Below are positions 33,504-41,969 of a stretch of DNA of 64,000 nucleotides, piece after piece. The stretch covers positions 1 to 64,000 of the forward strand of contig CAZGVE010000002.1 of assembly GCA_964528845.1 (NCBI GenBank), written 5' to 3'. Under the pieces are notes generated by a model. The model did no database searches and had not been told where the DNA came from. It saw nothing but the letters and a program-made list of their open reading frames with translations. A program made the position numbers and the translations under genes. The first letter of the stretch is position 1. Every line of letters begins with the position of its first letter. Origin of the DNA: FEN-1191 sp964528845. Its GTDB lineage: Bacteria > Pseudomonadota > Gammaproteobacteria > Steroidobacterales > Steroidobacteraceae.

Positions 33504-34322
33504 ATGCCGGAACACAACGCCAGGGACGAGGACCAACGCGCACGCGCAGCCTCGCGCGATGCCCTGCGCAATACCATCTATCAGCGCCGCACGGTGTCGG
33601 GGCGTCGCATGAGCGCTCGCCGCAGGTTGCTGTACGCATTTGCGGCCCCCGCACTGGTCGCACTCGTGCGCCTGTGGTGGCGCAGCTGCCGCATCGTCGC
33701 CGTGGTCGGTGAGGAGCATCTGTCAGCGGTGCTCGCGCGCGCGCCATCGTTCCTGCCGTGCTACTGGCACCAGCACCATCTGTTCATGGCGCGCTACCTG
33801 CTCGAGGCACAGCGCCGCTTCGGCATCCGGATCGGCTTCCTGGTGAGCCCGTCAGTCGACGGCGAGCTCGGCGCGATGATCATCCGCCGCGCCGGCGCGC
33901 AAGTGATCCGCGGTTCCTCCTCGCATACTGGCGCACTCGCGATGCGGGACTACTTTCTCGCGCTCACACGCGAGCAGATCTCCCCGGTGATCAATCCCGA
34001 CGGGCCGCGCGGCCCGCGCTTCAAGTTCAAGCCCGGCGCCCTGCTGCTGGCGCAGATGTCGGGCCGTCCGATACTGCCGATGGCCTACGTGGCTTCGCGC
34101 GCGTGGCGCTTCCATTGGGACCGATTCGTGCTTCCCTGGCCGTTCTCGCGCATCGTGGTGGCCATCGGCCCTCCGCGGGAGGTGCCCCGCGGGCTGGATG
34201 CCGCGGCGCTGGCGGCGCTGCAGCTGGAGATGGAGGCAGCGCTTAAGGCGACCTTCGCCGCCGCCCAGTCCCGCCTGAGGCAGCGCGGGGCTCCGGGAAC
34301 CAATTCGGACTTAGGTCGCTGA
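33504..34322 (+). CDS. DUF374 lysophospholipid/LPS acyltransferase-like protein
   Basis: A 272-residue membrane-associated protein of the DUF374 family, related to lauroyl/myristoyl and PlsC acyltransferases. A hydrophobic helix (about residues 42-58) is followed by CYWHQHHLFMARYL, the family's YWHxxxL motif. LVSPSVDGELGAMI and INPDGPRGPRFKFKPG are the other DUF374 signatures. An internal ATG at 33609 (MSARRRL) would give the more usual family start and would fit the promoter better. It is divergent from the ligase-ACP gene. Confidence 0.83.
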   Translation: MPEHNARDEDQRARAASRDALRNTIYQRRTVSGRRMSARRRLLYAFAAPALVALVRLWWRSCRIVAVVGEEHLSAVLARAPSFLPCYWHQHHLFMARYLLEAQRRFGIRIGFLVSPSVDGELGAMIIRRAGAQVIRGSSSHTGALAMRDYFLALTREQISPVINPDGPRGPRFKFKPGALLLAQMSGRPILPMAYVASRAWRFHWDRFVLPWPFSRIVVAIGPPREVPRGLDAAALAALQLEMEAALKATFAAAQSRLRQRGAPGTNSDLGR

Positions 34323-34372
34323 ATCAGCAGCTTAGCTTGTGTTCCGGCCAAGCTGTGCCAGAATCCGGACAA

Positions 34373-37051
34373 ATGTCCAAGACGCCGGTCTCCAGCAGCG
34401 ATCCGACGGCTTCCGACGTGCTTGCCCCGCAGTTCTGGACAGGCCGGTCGGACCGTCCGGCGCCGGGCATTGACGTCGCCTGTACCAAGATCGCGGTCGA
34501 TCTGCAGAACCTCACGCGCGAAGGGGCCGACGAGTGCATCCGGCGCAGCCTCGAGACGCTGCGCGATGCGACCTCCGCCGATGCGACCTTCATGGCGCTG
34601 CTCGATTCCGGAGCCACCCGTTTCGAATCGGTACTGATCGCGCGAGGCCAGTTCGCGCAATGCCACCCGGAAGCGCTGCGTGGCGAGCCGGTCGATTCGC
34701 TGCCCTGGCTGCAGGCCCGCAGCGAGCACCTGCGATTGTCGGAATTCCGCGATACCGCCTCACCGCGCAAGGAACAGGCCGGCGACGCCGGCACGCTCGC
34801 CGAACTCGCGATCGGCGCGCTGCTGGTGGTGGCGTTCCGTATCCGCGGCCAGAACGCCGGGATGCTGGGCCTGGCCTACGGGCTGCCGCGCGGGGGCTTC
34901 GACGTGAACCTGCAGCTGCTGATGAAGCTGCTCGGCAGTTCCTTAAGCACGGGCCTGGAGCGTGTCCGGCTCACGCTCGAGCTCACGCGCATCGAGGAGC
35001 GCAACGCGCTCACCGAGCTGGCCGCGAACGACGGATTGTGGGATTTCGACGCCCAGGGCAACGATGTGTACTTCTCGCCGCGTTGGCGCGCGATGCTCGG
35101 CTACGACGAGGCGGACCTCAAAGGCGGCCTGGACTGGCGCGGGCTCGTCCATCCGGACGACATCTCGCGCGTGCAGGCACTGATCCGCGATCACGTCGCC
35201 AACAAGACTCCGATCTTCGAGAGCGTGCACCGGATGCGCCACCGCAGCGGCGAGTGGCGCTGGGTGATCAGCCGTGCCAAGGCGCAACTGGACGAACACG
35301 GCCGGCTGCTGCGGCTGGTCGGAGTCGAACTCGACATCACCGAGCGCAAGCTGTACGAGGAGGCGCTGTTCCGCGAGAAGGAGAGCGCGCAGATCACGCT
35401 GCAGTCGATCGGTGACGGCGTGATCACGACCGATGCCGCCTCGACGATCGACTACATCAATCCGGTGGCCGAGCAGCTCACCGGGTGGCGGCTCGAGGAT
35501 GCGATGGGCCGGCCGGTCGAGGAGATCTTCCGCGCCTTCCACGAGGAAACCTGCGAGCCGCTGGAGAATCCGCTGAGCGTCTCGATCCGCCGCGCACGCC
35601 CGATCAAGTCGGTGCGTCCGATGCTGCTGATCCGGCGCGATGGCAACGAGCTGTACGTCGAGAGCACCGCCTCGCCGATCCGCGCCGGCAACGGCAAGGT
35701 CGGCGGCGGCGTGCTGGTGTTCCACGACGTCAGCGAGTCGCGCGAGCTCAATCGCCGCCTGTCGTATCACGCCAGCCACGATCTGCTCACCGGGCTCGTA
35801 AACCGGCGCGAGTTCGAGAACCGATTGGAGCGCGCGCTCAAGAGCGCCAAGGCACGCGAGACCTCCTACGCGCTGTGCTACCTGGACATCGACCAGTTCA
35901 AGATCGTCAACGACACCTGTGGCCACAGCGCCGGGGATGCGCTGCTCGGGCAGGTCGGCGCGCTGCTCAAGTCCAAGGTGCGCTGGCGCGATACGCTGTC
36001 GCGGCTCGGCGGGGACGAATTCGGCATGCTGCTCGAGAGCTGCAGCCTGGATGAGGCGATGCGCATGGCCGAGGGAATGCGCGAGGCAGTGCGCAATTTC
36101 CGCTTCAGCTGGGAGGAGCGCGTGTTCCGGCTCGGTGCCAGCGTCGGCGTGGTGCCGATCACGGCCGACAACGAGGACGTCGCCTCGATCCTCTCGGCGG
36201 CCGACAGCGCCTGCGCGGCGGCCAAGGAACTTGGACGCAATCGCGTGCACAGCTTTGCCGAGAATGACATCGAGCTGATGCGGCGCCGCCGCGAGATGCA
36301 GTGGGCCGCGCGCATCAACGCGGCGCTCGAGGAAGGGCGCTTCGAACTGTTCCGTATGCCGATCGCGGCGCTGCAGAAGCCGGAGACCGGCGCGCATTAC
36401 GAGCTGCTGCTGCGGCTGCGCGACGAGAACGGCCGCATCGTCGCACCCGACAGCTTCATCACTGCGGCCGAGCGCTACGGCATCACGCCCAGCATCGACC
36501 GCTGGGTGATCGAAAACGCATTTCGATGGCTGGTATCGGAAGCCGACGAACGCGAGCGGCTCGCGATGTGCTCGATCAACCTGTCCGGCCAGAGCCTCGG
36601 CGACGACAAGTTCCTGCCGTTCGTGATCGAGCAGTTCCACAAGAGCGGCCTGGACGCCTCGAAGATCTGCTTCGAGATCACCGAGACCGCCGCGGTCGCG
36701 AGCTTCTCGCAGGCCAACCGCTTCATCCAGGCGCTGCGCGAGCTCGGCTGCAAGTTCGCGCTCGACGATTTCGGCACCGGCTTGTCCTCGTTCGGCTACC
36801 TCAAGCACTTCCCGGTGGACTTCCTGAAGATCGACGGCAGTTTCGTGCGCGAGATCCTGCACGATCCGATCGATCGCGAGATGGTCCGCTCGATCAACGA
36901 GATCGGTCACCTGACCGGCAAGCAGACCATCGCCGAGTTCGCCGAGAACGCCGAGATCATCGAAATGCTGCGCAACATCGGCGTCGACTACGCGCAGGGC
37001 TACGGCATCGCGCAGCCTTCGCGCGTCCTCAAGGCCGTCGTCGGCACCTGA
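34373..37051 (+). CDS. GAF-PAS-PAS-GGDEF-EAL cyclic-di-GMP protein
   Basis: A 892-residue dual-domain c-di-GMP enzyme, apparently soluble. The order is a GAF-like region (about 30-190), PAS1 (about 200-325; WDFDAQGNDVYFSPRW), PAS2 (about 335-455), GGDEF (about 465-625; motif RLGGDEFGMLL intact) and EAL (about 640-885). The signature EAL reads ELL (YELLLRLRD). Other metal-binding motifs are kept: FEITETAAV, LDDFGTG, LKIDGSFV. It could be a cyclase, a phosphodiesterase or both. The start at 34373 was preferred over TTG 34337. It is convergent with ygfZ, 11 nt away. Confidence 0.92.
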   Translation: MSKTPVSSSDPTASDVLAPQFWTGRSDRPAPGIDVACTKIAVDLQNLTREGADECIRRSLETLRDATSADATFMALLDSGATRFESVLIARGQFAQCHPEALRGEPVDSLPWLQARSEHLRLSEFRDTASPRKEQAGDAGTLAELAIGALLVVAFRIRGQNAGMLGLAYGLPRGGFDVNLQLLMKLLGSSLSTGLERVRLTLELTRIEERNALTELAANDGLWDFDAQGNDVYFSPRWRAMLGYDEADLKGGLDWRGLVHPDDISRVQALIRDHVANKTPIFESVHRMRHRSGEWRWVISRAKAQLDEHGRLLRLVGVELDITERKLYEEALFREKESAQITLQSIGDGVITTDAASTIDYINPVAEQLTGWRLEDAMGRPVEEIFRAFHEETCEPLENPLSVSIRRARPIKSVRPMLLIRRDGNELYVESTASPIRAGNGKVGGGVLVFHDVSESRELNRRLSYHASHDLLTGLVNRREFENRLERALKSAKARETSYALCYLDIDQFKIVNDTCGHSAGDALLGQVGALLKSKVRWRDTLSRLGGDEFGMLLESCSLDEAMRMAEGMREAVRNFRFSWEERVFRLGASVGVVPITADNEDVASILSAADSACAAAKELGRNRVHSFAENDIELMRRRREMQWAARINAALEEGRFELFRMPIAALQKPETGAHYELLLRLRDENGRIVAPDSFITAAERYGITPSIDRWVIENAFRWLVSEADERERLAMCSINLSGQSLGDDKFLPFVIEQFHKSGLDASKICFEITETAAVASFSQANRFIQALRELGCKFALDDFGTGLSSFGYLKHFPVDFLKIDGSFVREILHDPIDREMVRSINEIGHLTGKQTIAEFAENAEIIEMLRNIGVDYAQGYGIAQPSRVLKAVVGT

Positions 37052-37061
37052 GCCGACTCGC

Positions 37062-37949
37062 TCAGGCGGGCAGTTCGTAGGGCAGCGGCAGAGCGCTGGC
37101 GCGCAGCCGCATTTCCCCATCGCCGCCCGGTCCGGCGCCATCGCCGCCCGGTCCCGCGCCTTCGGCAGACTCCCGCTCCGATCCCGGCAAGGCCGCGACC
37201 GCCAACAATTCACAGCTGCCGTCCGCGTGGCGCACGGCCTCGATCACGCGCGCCGCGCGCCCATCCGCGAGCTGCACGGCATCGCCCGCCGCCAGCAGCG
37301 GGGCCTGCGGTGCGGCAAAGCGCTGCAGGCGCCGCTTCACGCGGCCGCGGTAATGCGCGCGCGCAATCACTTCCTGGCCGGTGTAGCACCCCTTGGTGAA
37401 CGAGATCGCATCGATGCAGTCGAGGTTCAGCATCTGCGCGACGAACTGACCGCTGGTGGCGCGATAGATCTGCGGCAATCCGGCCGCCACGTCGAGCGCG
37501 CGCCACCGCTCGCGCGCCAGCTCCGTACCCGGCGGGGCCGCGGCCGCTGCCGGCAGCGCGCACAGGTAACGCGCGGCATCCAGGCGCGCGGCTCCGGCCG
37601 GCACCGCGCTGCCCTCGACCGCGACCAGGCCGTATAGGCGCAGCTCCGCGCTCTCATCGCTGATGGCGACGCGCGAGCGCAGCACGTAGCGGCGCAGCAA
37701 CGGTGCGACGTCGGCAAGCAGTTCGAGGGGCAGCACCGCTCCGAGATCGTCGTCGGACCAAGCCAGCAGCGCCAGCAGCGCGAGCGTGCGGCCCTGCGCG
37801 TTGTGCAGGCCGGCGCGCAGCACACTGCCGGGCGCCAGCCGGTCGAGGTCGTTCGAGAGCTGACCCTGCAGGAAACGCCGTGCATCGGGACCCCGAAAAC
37901 GCAGGGTCCCGAGGTCGGGGAGCGGACACACGGCGACGGGGTTGTTCAT
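37062..37949 (-). CDS. ygfZ: Folate-binding Fe-S cluster repair protein YgfZ
   Basis: A 295-residue GcvT-like protein that uses tetrahydrofolate in maintaining Fe-S enzymes. The diagnostic KGCYTGQEV motif with its conserved Cys is present. FRGPDARRFLQGQLSND at the N-terminus and RGRVKRRLQRF near the C-terminus also match. A Gly/Pro/Asp insertion near the C-terminus is encoded by a 21-bp tandem repeat. The gene is divergent from the sdh operon, which encodes an Fe-S enzyme, a fitting neighbour. ATG start at 37949. Confidence 0.92.
   Translation of the reverse strand: MNNPVAVCPLPDLGTLRFRGPDARRFLQGQLSNDLDRLAPGSVLRAGLHNAQGRTLALLALLAWSDDDLGAVLPLELLADVAPLLRRYVLRSRVAISDESAELRLYGLVAVEGSAVPAGAARLDAARYLCALPAAAAAPPGTELARERWRALDVAAGLPQIYRATSGQFVAQMLNLDCIDAISFTKGCYTGQEVIARAHYRGRVKRRLQRFAAPQAPLLAAGDAVQLADGRAARVIEAVRHADGSCELLAVAALPGSERESAEGAGPGGDGAGPGGDGEMRLRASALPLPYELPA
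37117..37158. repeat. 21-bp tandem repeat in ygfZ
   Basis: Two near-identical copies (37117-37137 and 37138-37158) differ at about two bases. They keep the frame and encode a doubled Gly-Pro-Gly-Gly-Asp-Gly-type segment near the YgfZ C-terminus. Confidence 0.75.
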
Positions 37950-38026
37950 TGCGCCATGGGATGGCCCGGCGACGAAACGGGCGCCGTACGGTAGTCGGTG
38001 GGAGGTGATTCTGGCACACTCTGCCC

Positions 38027-38236
38027 ATGCCGGTTCCGGTCGACGAAATGCTTGCCCCGGACCCAAGCGAGCCCGGCGCGATCCCAACGCCGCGCGCCGG
38101 CCAACTCGAACCCGGCACCTCCGCAGCGGCCGCGCCGCCGGGCATGCCACGCGCCCCGGAAGCGGGCGGACCATCAGGGCCGGAGCCGACGCGCTACGGT
38201 GACTGGGAGCGCGGCGGGCGCTGCATCGATTTCTGA
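38027..38236 (+). CDS. SDHAF4-like succinate dehydrogenase assembly factor (DUF1674)
   Basis: A 69-residue protein whose last 24 residues, from AGGPSGPEPTRYGDWE to GRCIDF, match the DUF1674/SDHAF4 signature. In eukaryotes SDHAF4 binds flavinated SdhA and protects it before assembly. The first 40 residues are Pro/Ala-rich and look disordered. It starts 15 nt before sdhC and is divergent from ygfZ. Its location as the first gene of the sdh operon supports the assignment. It is distinct from SdhE, which is encoded at the other end of the operon. Confidence 0.82.
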   Translation: MPVPVDEMLAPDPSEPGAIPTPRAGQLEPGTSAAAAPPGMPRAPEAGGPSGPEPTRYGDWERGGRCIDF

Positions 38237-38251
38237 GCCGAGGAGTTTCTG

Positions 38252-38641
38252 ATGGCTGAACGGCCGCTGTCGCCGCATCTGCAGGTGTACCGGTTCGGCT
38301 ACACGATGTCGCTGTCGATCCTGCACCGTATCACCGGGGTGGCGCTCGGCTGCGCCCTGATCGGCCTGACCGGCTGGCTCATGGCCGCGGCCGGCGGACC
38401 GTCCTCGTACGCGCAGGCGACACGCGTGCTGCGCGCATGGCCGTCGCGCGTGCTGTGCGCGCTCGCCCTGATCGCGCTGTGCTACCACTTCTGCAACGGC
38501 CTGCGCCACCTCGTGTGGGACATGGGCTATGGGTTCGAGCGCCGCGAGGCGCGTCGCAGCGCCGCGCTGATGCTGGTAGCCGCGCTCGCCGCCGCGCTCG
38601 CGTGCGTCGTAGCGCTGCTGTACGGCGCGGCCCGCCCATGA
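38252..38641 (+). CDS. sdhC: Succinate dehydrogenase cytochrome b556 subunit
   Basis: A 129-residue membrane anchor of complex II with three transmembrane helices. RPLSPHLQVYRF at the N-terminus and SILHRITGVAL (quinone-site Ser/Arg region) are canonical. The heme-ligand His is expected in CYHFCNGLRHLVWDMG. A strong GAGGAG ribosome-binding site precedes the ATG by about 7 nt. It overlaps sdhD by ATGA. Confidence 0.95.
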   Translation: MAERPLSPHLQVYRFGYTMSLSILHRITGVALGCALIGLTGWLMAAAGGPSSYAQATRVLRAWPSRVLCALALIALCYHFCNGLRHLVWDMGYGFERREARRSAALMLVAALAAALACVVALLYGAARP

Positions 38642-39021
38642 GCCTGCGCTCGCCGCTGGCGCGGGTGCTCTACCATGGCGCGGCCCGTGACGGAGTCGGC
38701 CACTGGTGGGTACAGCGCGTAACCGCGGTGGCACTCGCGCCGCTCGCCCTCTGGCTCACGGTCTCGCTGCTTGTGCTGCCAGACGGCTACGCGGCGGTGA
38801 GCGCGTGGATCGGCGCCGGAGTGCATCCGGTGCTGCTCTCGCTCACGGTGCTGCTGGCGATATGGCATTCCTGGCTCGGACTGCAGGTCGTCATCGAGGA
38901 CTACGTGCACGGCTTCCTGGTCAAGACCGGCTCGCTGCTGCTGTCGAGCTGCGTGCACGGGCTGCTCGCGGCGAGCGCTCTCTACGCAGTGCTGCGCATC
39001 GCGCTCAAGGCTGCCGCATGA
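38638..39021 (+). CDS. sdhD: Succinate dehydrogenase membrane anchor subunit
   Basis: A 127-residue hydrophobic subunit with three helices. WWVQRVTAVALAPL is the conserved quinone-proximal segment, and HSWLGLQVVIEDYVHG carries the heme-side His and the Asp-Tyr motif. The start ATG at 38638 overlaps the sdhC stop, and its own stop overlaps sdhA as ATGA, so all anchor and flavoprotein genes are coupled. Confidence 0.93.
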   Translation: MSLRSPLARVLYHGAARDGVGHWWVQRVTAVALAPLALWLTVSLLVLPDGYAAVSAWIGAGVHPVLLSLTVLLAIWHSWLGLQVVIEDYVHGFLVKTGSLLLSSCVHGLLAASALYAVLRIALKAAA

Positions 39022-40802
39022 GTGCCTACGAGCTCGTCGACCACAGCTATGACGTGGTAGTCGTCGGGGCGGGTGGCGCCGGGCTACGCGCAGCGCTCGG
39101 GCTCGCCGAAGCCGGCCTGTCGACCGCGTGCATCACCAAGGTGTTCCCGACCCGCAGTCACACGGTGGCCGCGCAGGGCGGCATCAGTGCGGCCCTCGCC
39201 AACATGGGCGAGGACGACTGGCGCTGGCACATGTACGACACGGTCAAGGGTTCGGACTGGCTCGGGGATCAGGACGCGATCGAGTTCATGTGCAAGGAAG
39301 CGCCCGCCGCGGTCATCGAACTGGAGCATTACGGCGTGCCGTTCTCGCGTACCGGGGACGGGCGCATCTACCAGCGGCCGTTCGGCGGCATGACCACGCA
39401 CAATGGCAAGGGCATCGCGCAGCGCACCTGTGCGGCCGCGGACCGCACCGGTCACGCAATGCTGCACGCGTTGTACCAGCAGTCGATCCGGCACGCGGCG
39501 GAGTTCTTCGTCGAATACTTCGCGATCGACCTGATCATGCACGAGGGGGAATGCCGCGGTGTGGTGGCGCTGAACCTCGCCGACGGACGTCTGCATCGCT
39601 TCCGCGCGCAGACCACGATATTGGCCACCGGCGGCTACGGCCGAGCCTATTTTTCGTGCACTTCGGCCCACACCTGCACCGGCGATGGCGGCGGTATGGT
39701 GCTGCGCGCCGGGCTGCCGCTGCAGGACATGGAGTTCGTGCAGTTCCATCCGACCGGGATCTACGGCTCGGGCTGCCTGATCACCGAGGGCTCGCGCGGC
39801 GAGGGCGGCTACCTGACCAACTCGAAGGGCGAGCGCTTCATGGAGCGCTATGCGCCGAACGCCAAGGACCTCGCCTCCCGCGACGTCGTGAGCCGCGCGA
39901 TGACCATCGAGATCCGCGAGGGCCGCGGCGTCGGCGAGCACAAGGACCACATCCACCTGCACCTCGAGCACTTAGGGCCGGCCGTGATTCACGAGCGCCT
40001 GCCGGGCATCGCCGAGACCGCGCGGATCTTCGCCGGGGTCGATGTCACGCGCGAGCCGATCCCGATCCTGCCAACCGTGCACTACAACATGGGCGGCATC
40101 CCCTGTACGCGTCACGGCGAGGTCGTGGCGAGCCACCACCAGGACACCGACAGCGTGGTGCCGGGACTGATGGCGGTCGGGGAGGCGGCCTGCGTGTCGG
40201 TGCATGGTGCGAACCGCCTCGGCTCCAACTCGCTGCTCGACCTCGTAGTCTTCGGGCGCGAGGCGGCGCGTCATTGCGCGGCGTCGCTGACGCCGCGCGC
40301 GACGCAACGGCCACTGCCGCGCGATGCGGCCGAACAGGCGATCGCGCGCCTGGACCGACTGCGCCATGCACACGGTCCGCGCCCCACGGCCGGGATCCGG
40401 CTGGAGATGCAGCGTACGATGCAGGCCGATGCCGCCGTCTTCCGCACCGGCACGACGCTGCAGCAAGGCATCGCGAAGCTGCACGAGACGTTCAAGTCCT
40501 TCGCGGATGTCGGCGTCTCGGACCGCGGCCTGATCTGGAATACGGACCTGATCGAGACGCTCGAGCTGGAGAACCTGCTGCTGCAGGCGGTTGCGACGAT
40601 CCATTCGGCGGCCGCGCGCCAGGAGAGCCGTGGCGCCCACGCCCGCGAGGATTTTCCGGAGCGGGATGACGTCAACTGGCTCCGGCACAGCCTGTGCTGG
40701 GTCGATGCGCAGGGGCAGGCGCGCCTCGGTGCACGCCCGGTGCACCTGGAAACGCTGACCGACGACGTAGCCTCGATCCCGCCCAAGGCCCGGACCTACT
40801 GA
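39018..40802 (+). CDS. sdhA: Succinate dehydrogenase flavoprotein
   Basis: A 594-residue catalytic subunit oxidising succinate to fumarate. The FAD-binding VVVVGAGGAGLRAALG is at the N-terminus. The covalent-FAD His lies in TRSHTVAAQGG, and active-site motifs include PTGIYGSGCLITEGSRGEGG and HGANRLGSNSLLDLVVFG. Full length. The start was set at 39018 by the ATGA overlap with sdhD and by the usual N-terminus. Confidence 0.97.
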   Translation: MSAYELVDHSYDVVVVGAGGAGLRAALGLAEAGLSTACITKVFPTRSHTVAAQGGISAALANMGEDDWRWHMYDTVKGSDWLGDQDAIEFMCKEAPAAVIELEHYGVPFSRTGDGRIYQRPFGGMTTHNGKGIAQRTCAAADRTGHAMLHALYQQSIRHAAEFFVEYFAIDLIMHEGECRGVVALNLADGRLHRFRAQTTILATGGYGRAYFSCTSAHTCTGDGGGMVLRAGLPLQDMEFVQFHPTGIYGSGCLITEGSRGEGGYLTNSKGERFMERYAPNAKDLASRDVVSRAMTIEIREGRGVGEHKDHIHLHLEHLGPAVIHERLPGIAETARIFAGVDVTREPIPILPTVHYNMGGIPCTRHGEVVASHHQDTDSVVPGLMAVGEAACVSVHGANRLGSNSLLDLVVFGREAARHCAASLTPRATQRPLPRDAAEQAIARLDRLRHAHGPRPTAGIRLEMQRTMQADAAVFRTGTTLQQGIAKLHETFKSFADVGVSDRGLIWNTDLIETLELENLLLQAVATIHSAAARQESRGAHAREDFPERDDVNWLRHSLCWVDAQGQARLGARPVHLETLTDDVASIPPKARTY

Positions 40803-40817
40803 GGAGCCCTCCGCACC

Positions 40818-41609
40818 ATGGCTGAATTCATGCTGCCAAAGAATTCCCGGATCGATAGCGCGGCCGGCAGGACCTTCGCGGCGCCGGCGGGTGCGAAGCG
40901 CGTGCAGCGCTTCAGGATCTATCGCTTCGATCCGGATTCCGGCGCGCGGCCGCGCGTGGATACCTATGAGATCGACATGTCCGCCTGCGGGCCGATGGTC
41001 CTCGACGCGCTGCTGAAGATCAAGAACGAGGTCGATGCGACACTGTCGCTGCGCCGCTCCTGCCGCGAGGGCATCTGCGGCTCCTGCGCGATGAACATCA
41101 ACGGCAAGAACACGCTCGCCTGCACCCAGTCGTGCGCGGATCTCGGCGCGGGGGACGTGCGCATCTATCCGCTGCCGCACATGAGCGTGATCAAGGACCT
41201 CGTGACCGACCTCACGAACTTCTACGCGCAGTACGCCGCGGTCAAGCCGTGGCTGCAGACCCGCACCGCGCCGCCGCCCGACGGCGAGCGCCTGCAGTCC
41301 AAGGCTGATCAGGAACGCATCGACCGCCCCTCGGCCTGCATCCTGTGTGCCTGCTGCTCGACCGCCTGCCCGAGCTACTGGTGGAACTCCGAGCGCTACC
41401 TCGGTCCGGCTGCGCTGCTGGCCGCCTACCGCTGGCTGGTCGACAGCCGCGACGAGGCCACGGGCGAGCGGCTCGATGCGCTCGAGGACCCGTTCCGGCT
41501 GTACCGCTGCCACACGATCATGAACTGCACCGAGGCGTGTCCGAAGGACCTGAACCCCGCCAAGGCCATCGGCGCGATCAAGCGCATGCTGCTCGAGCGG
41601 CAGCATTGA
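40818..41609 (+). CDS. sdhB: Succinate dehydrogenase iron-sulfur subunit
   Basis: A 263-residue electron-transfer subunit. The 2Fe-2S ligands are in CREGICGSC and the later TLACTQSC. The 4Fe-4S and 3Fe-4S ligands are in CILCACCSTACPSYWW and CHTIMNCTEACPKDLNP. The N-terminus is extended by about 25 residues relative to the E. coli protein. A GAGGAG ribosome-binding site follows the sdhA stop. Its stop overlaps sdhE. Confidence 0.97.
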   Translation: MAEFMLPKNSRIDSAAGRTFAAPAGAKRVQRFRIYRFDPDSGARPRVDTYEIDMSACGPMVLDALLKIKNEVDATLSLRRSCREGICGSCAMNINGKNTLACTQSCADLGAGDVRIYPLPHMSVIKDLVTDLTNFYAQYAAVKPWLQTRTAPPPDGERLQSKADQERIDRPSACILCACCSTACPSYWWNSERYLGPAALLAAYRWLVDSRDEATGERLDALEDPFRLYRCHTIMNCTEACPKDLNPAKAIGAIKRMLLERQH

Positions 41610-41848
41610 ATACCCGCGGGCGCCTGCGCTGGCGCTGCCGCCGTGGCATGCAGGAGCTGGATCTGCTGCTGCAGCGCTGGATGGACCGGGATTTCGAGGG
41701 TGCCGGCGCTGGGCGGCGCCAGGCGTTCGCGCGGCTGCTGGAGCTGCCCGATCCCGAGCTCGCGCGATTGCTGCTGGCGGGAGGCCGGTCGGACGATCCG
41801 GAGCTTCAGGGACTGCTGGACGGGATACGTGCCTCACCGGCGCCCTGA
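41606..41848 (+). CDS. sdhE: SdhE flavinylation factor
   Basis: An 80-residue protein that promotes covalent FAD attachment to SdhA. The signature CRRGMQELDLLLQRWM (RGMxELD) is complete. It starts with an unusual TTG at 41606 whose last bases form a TTGA overlap with the sdhB stop; no ATG gives the conserved N-terminus. The internal ATG in RGM lies within the motif and would truncate it. Confidence 0.88.
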   Translation: MNTRGRLRWRCRRGMQELDLLLQRWMDRDFEGAGAGRRQAFARLLELPDPELARLLLAGGRSDDPELQGLLDGIRASPAP

Positions 41849-41872
41849 GTGCCGATTCCGGGTACCCCGTGA

Positions 41873-41900
41873 GGAACCTTCGGCGCGCCGCCGGATCAAA
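41873..41900 (+). promoter_or_regulatory. Sigma-E-type promoter of rpoE
   Basis: GGAACCT (41873-41879) and TCAAA (41896-41900) are separated by 16 nt. This matches the E. coli sigma-E consensus GGAACTT-N16-TCnAA with one mismatch. It lies about 70 nt before the annotated rpoE start, so autoregulation is likely. A sigma-70-like TAGAAT sits closer, at 41961-41966. Confidence 0.6.
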
Positions 41901-41969
41901 CCGGCACTAGTGAGAATTCAAGACCTTAGCGGCGCAGCGCTTGCGGATTACGGCAACTGATAGAATCTG

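Noticed and set aside
34337..34364. Weak sigma-70-like pair before the GGDEF-EAL gene
   Set aside because: Only 3 of 6 and 4 of 6 matches with 16-bp spacing; expected by chance.
34943..37213. A 756-codon open frame antisense to the GGDEF-EAL gene
   Set aside because: Shadow frame of a GC-rich gene with no recognisable motif; the sense frame has complete PAS, GGDEF and EAL motifs.
39972..41837. A 621-codon open frame antisense to sdhA-sdhB-sdhE
   Set aside because: It spans three clear genes on the other strand, which only a GC-driven shadow frame would do.
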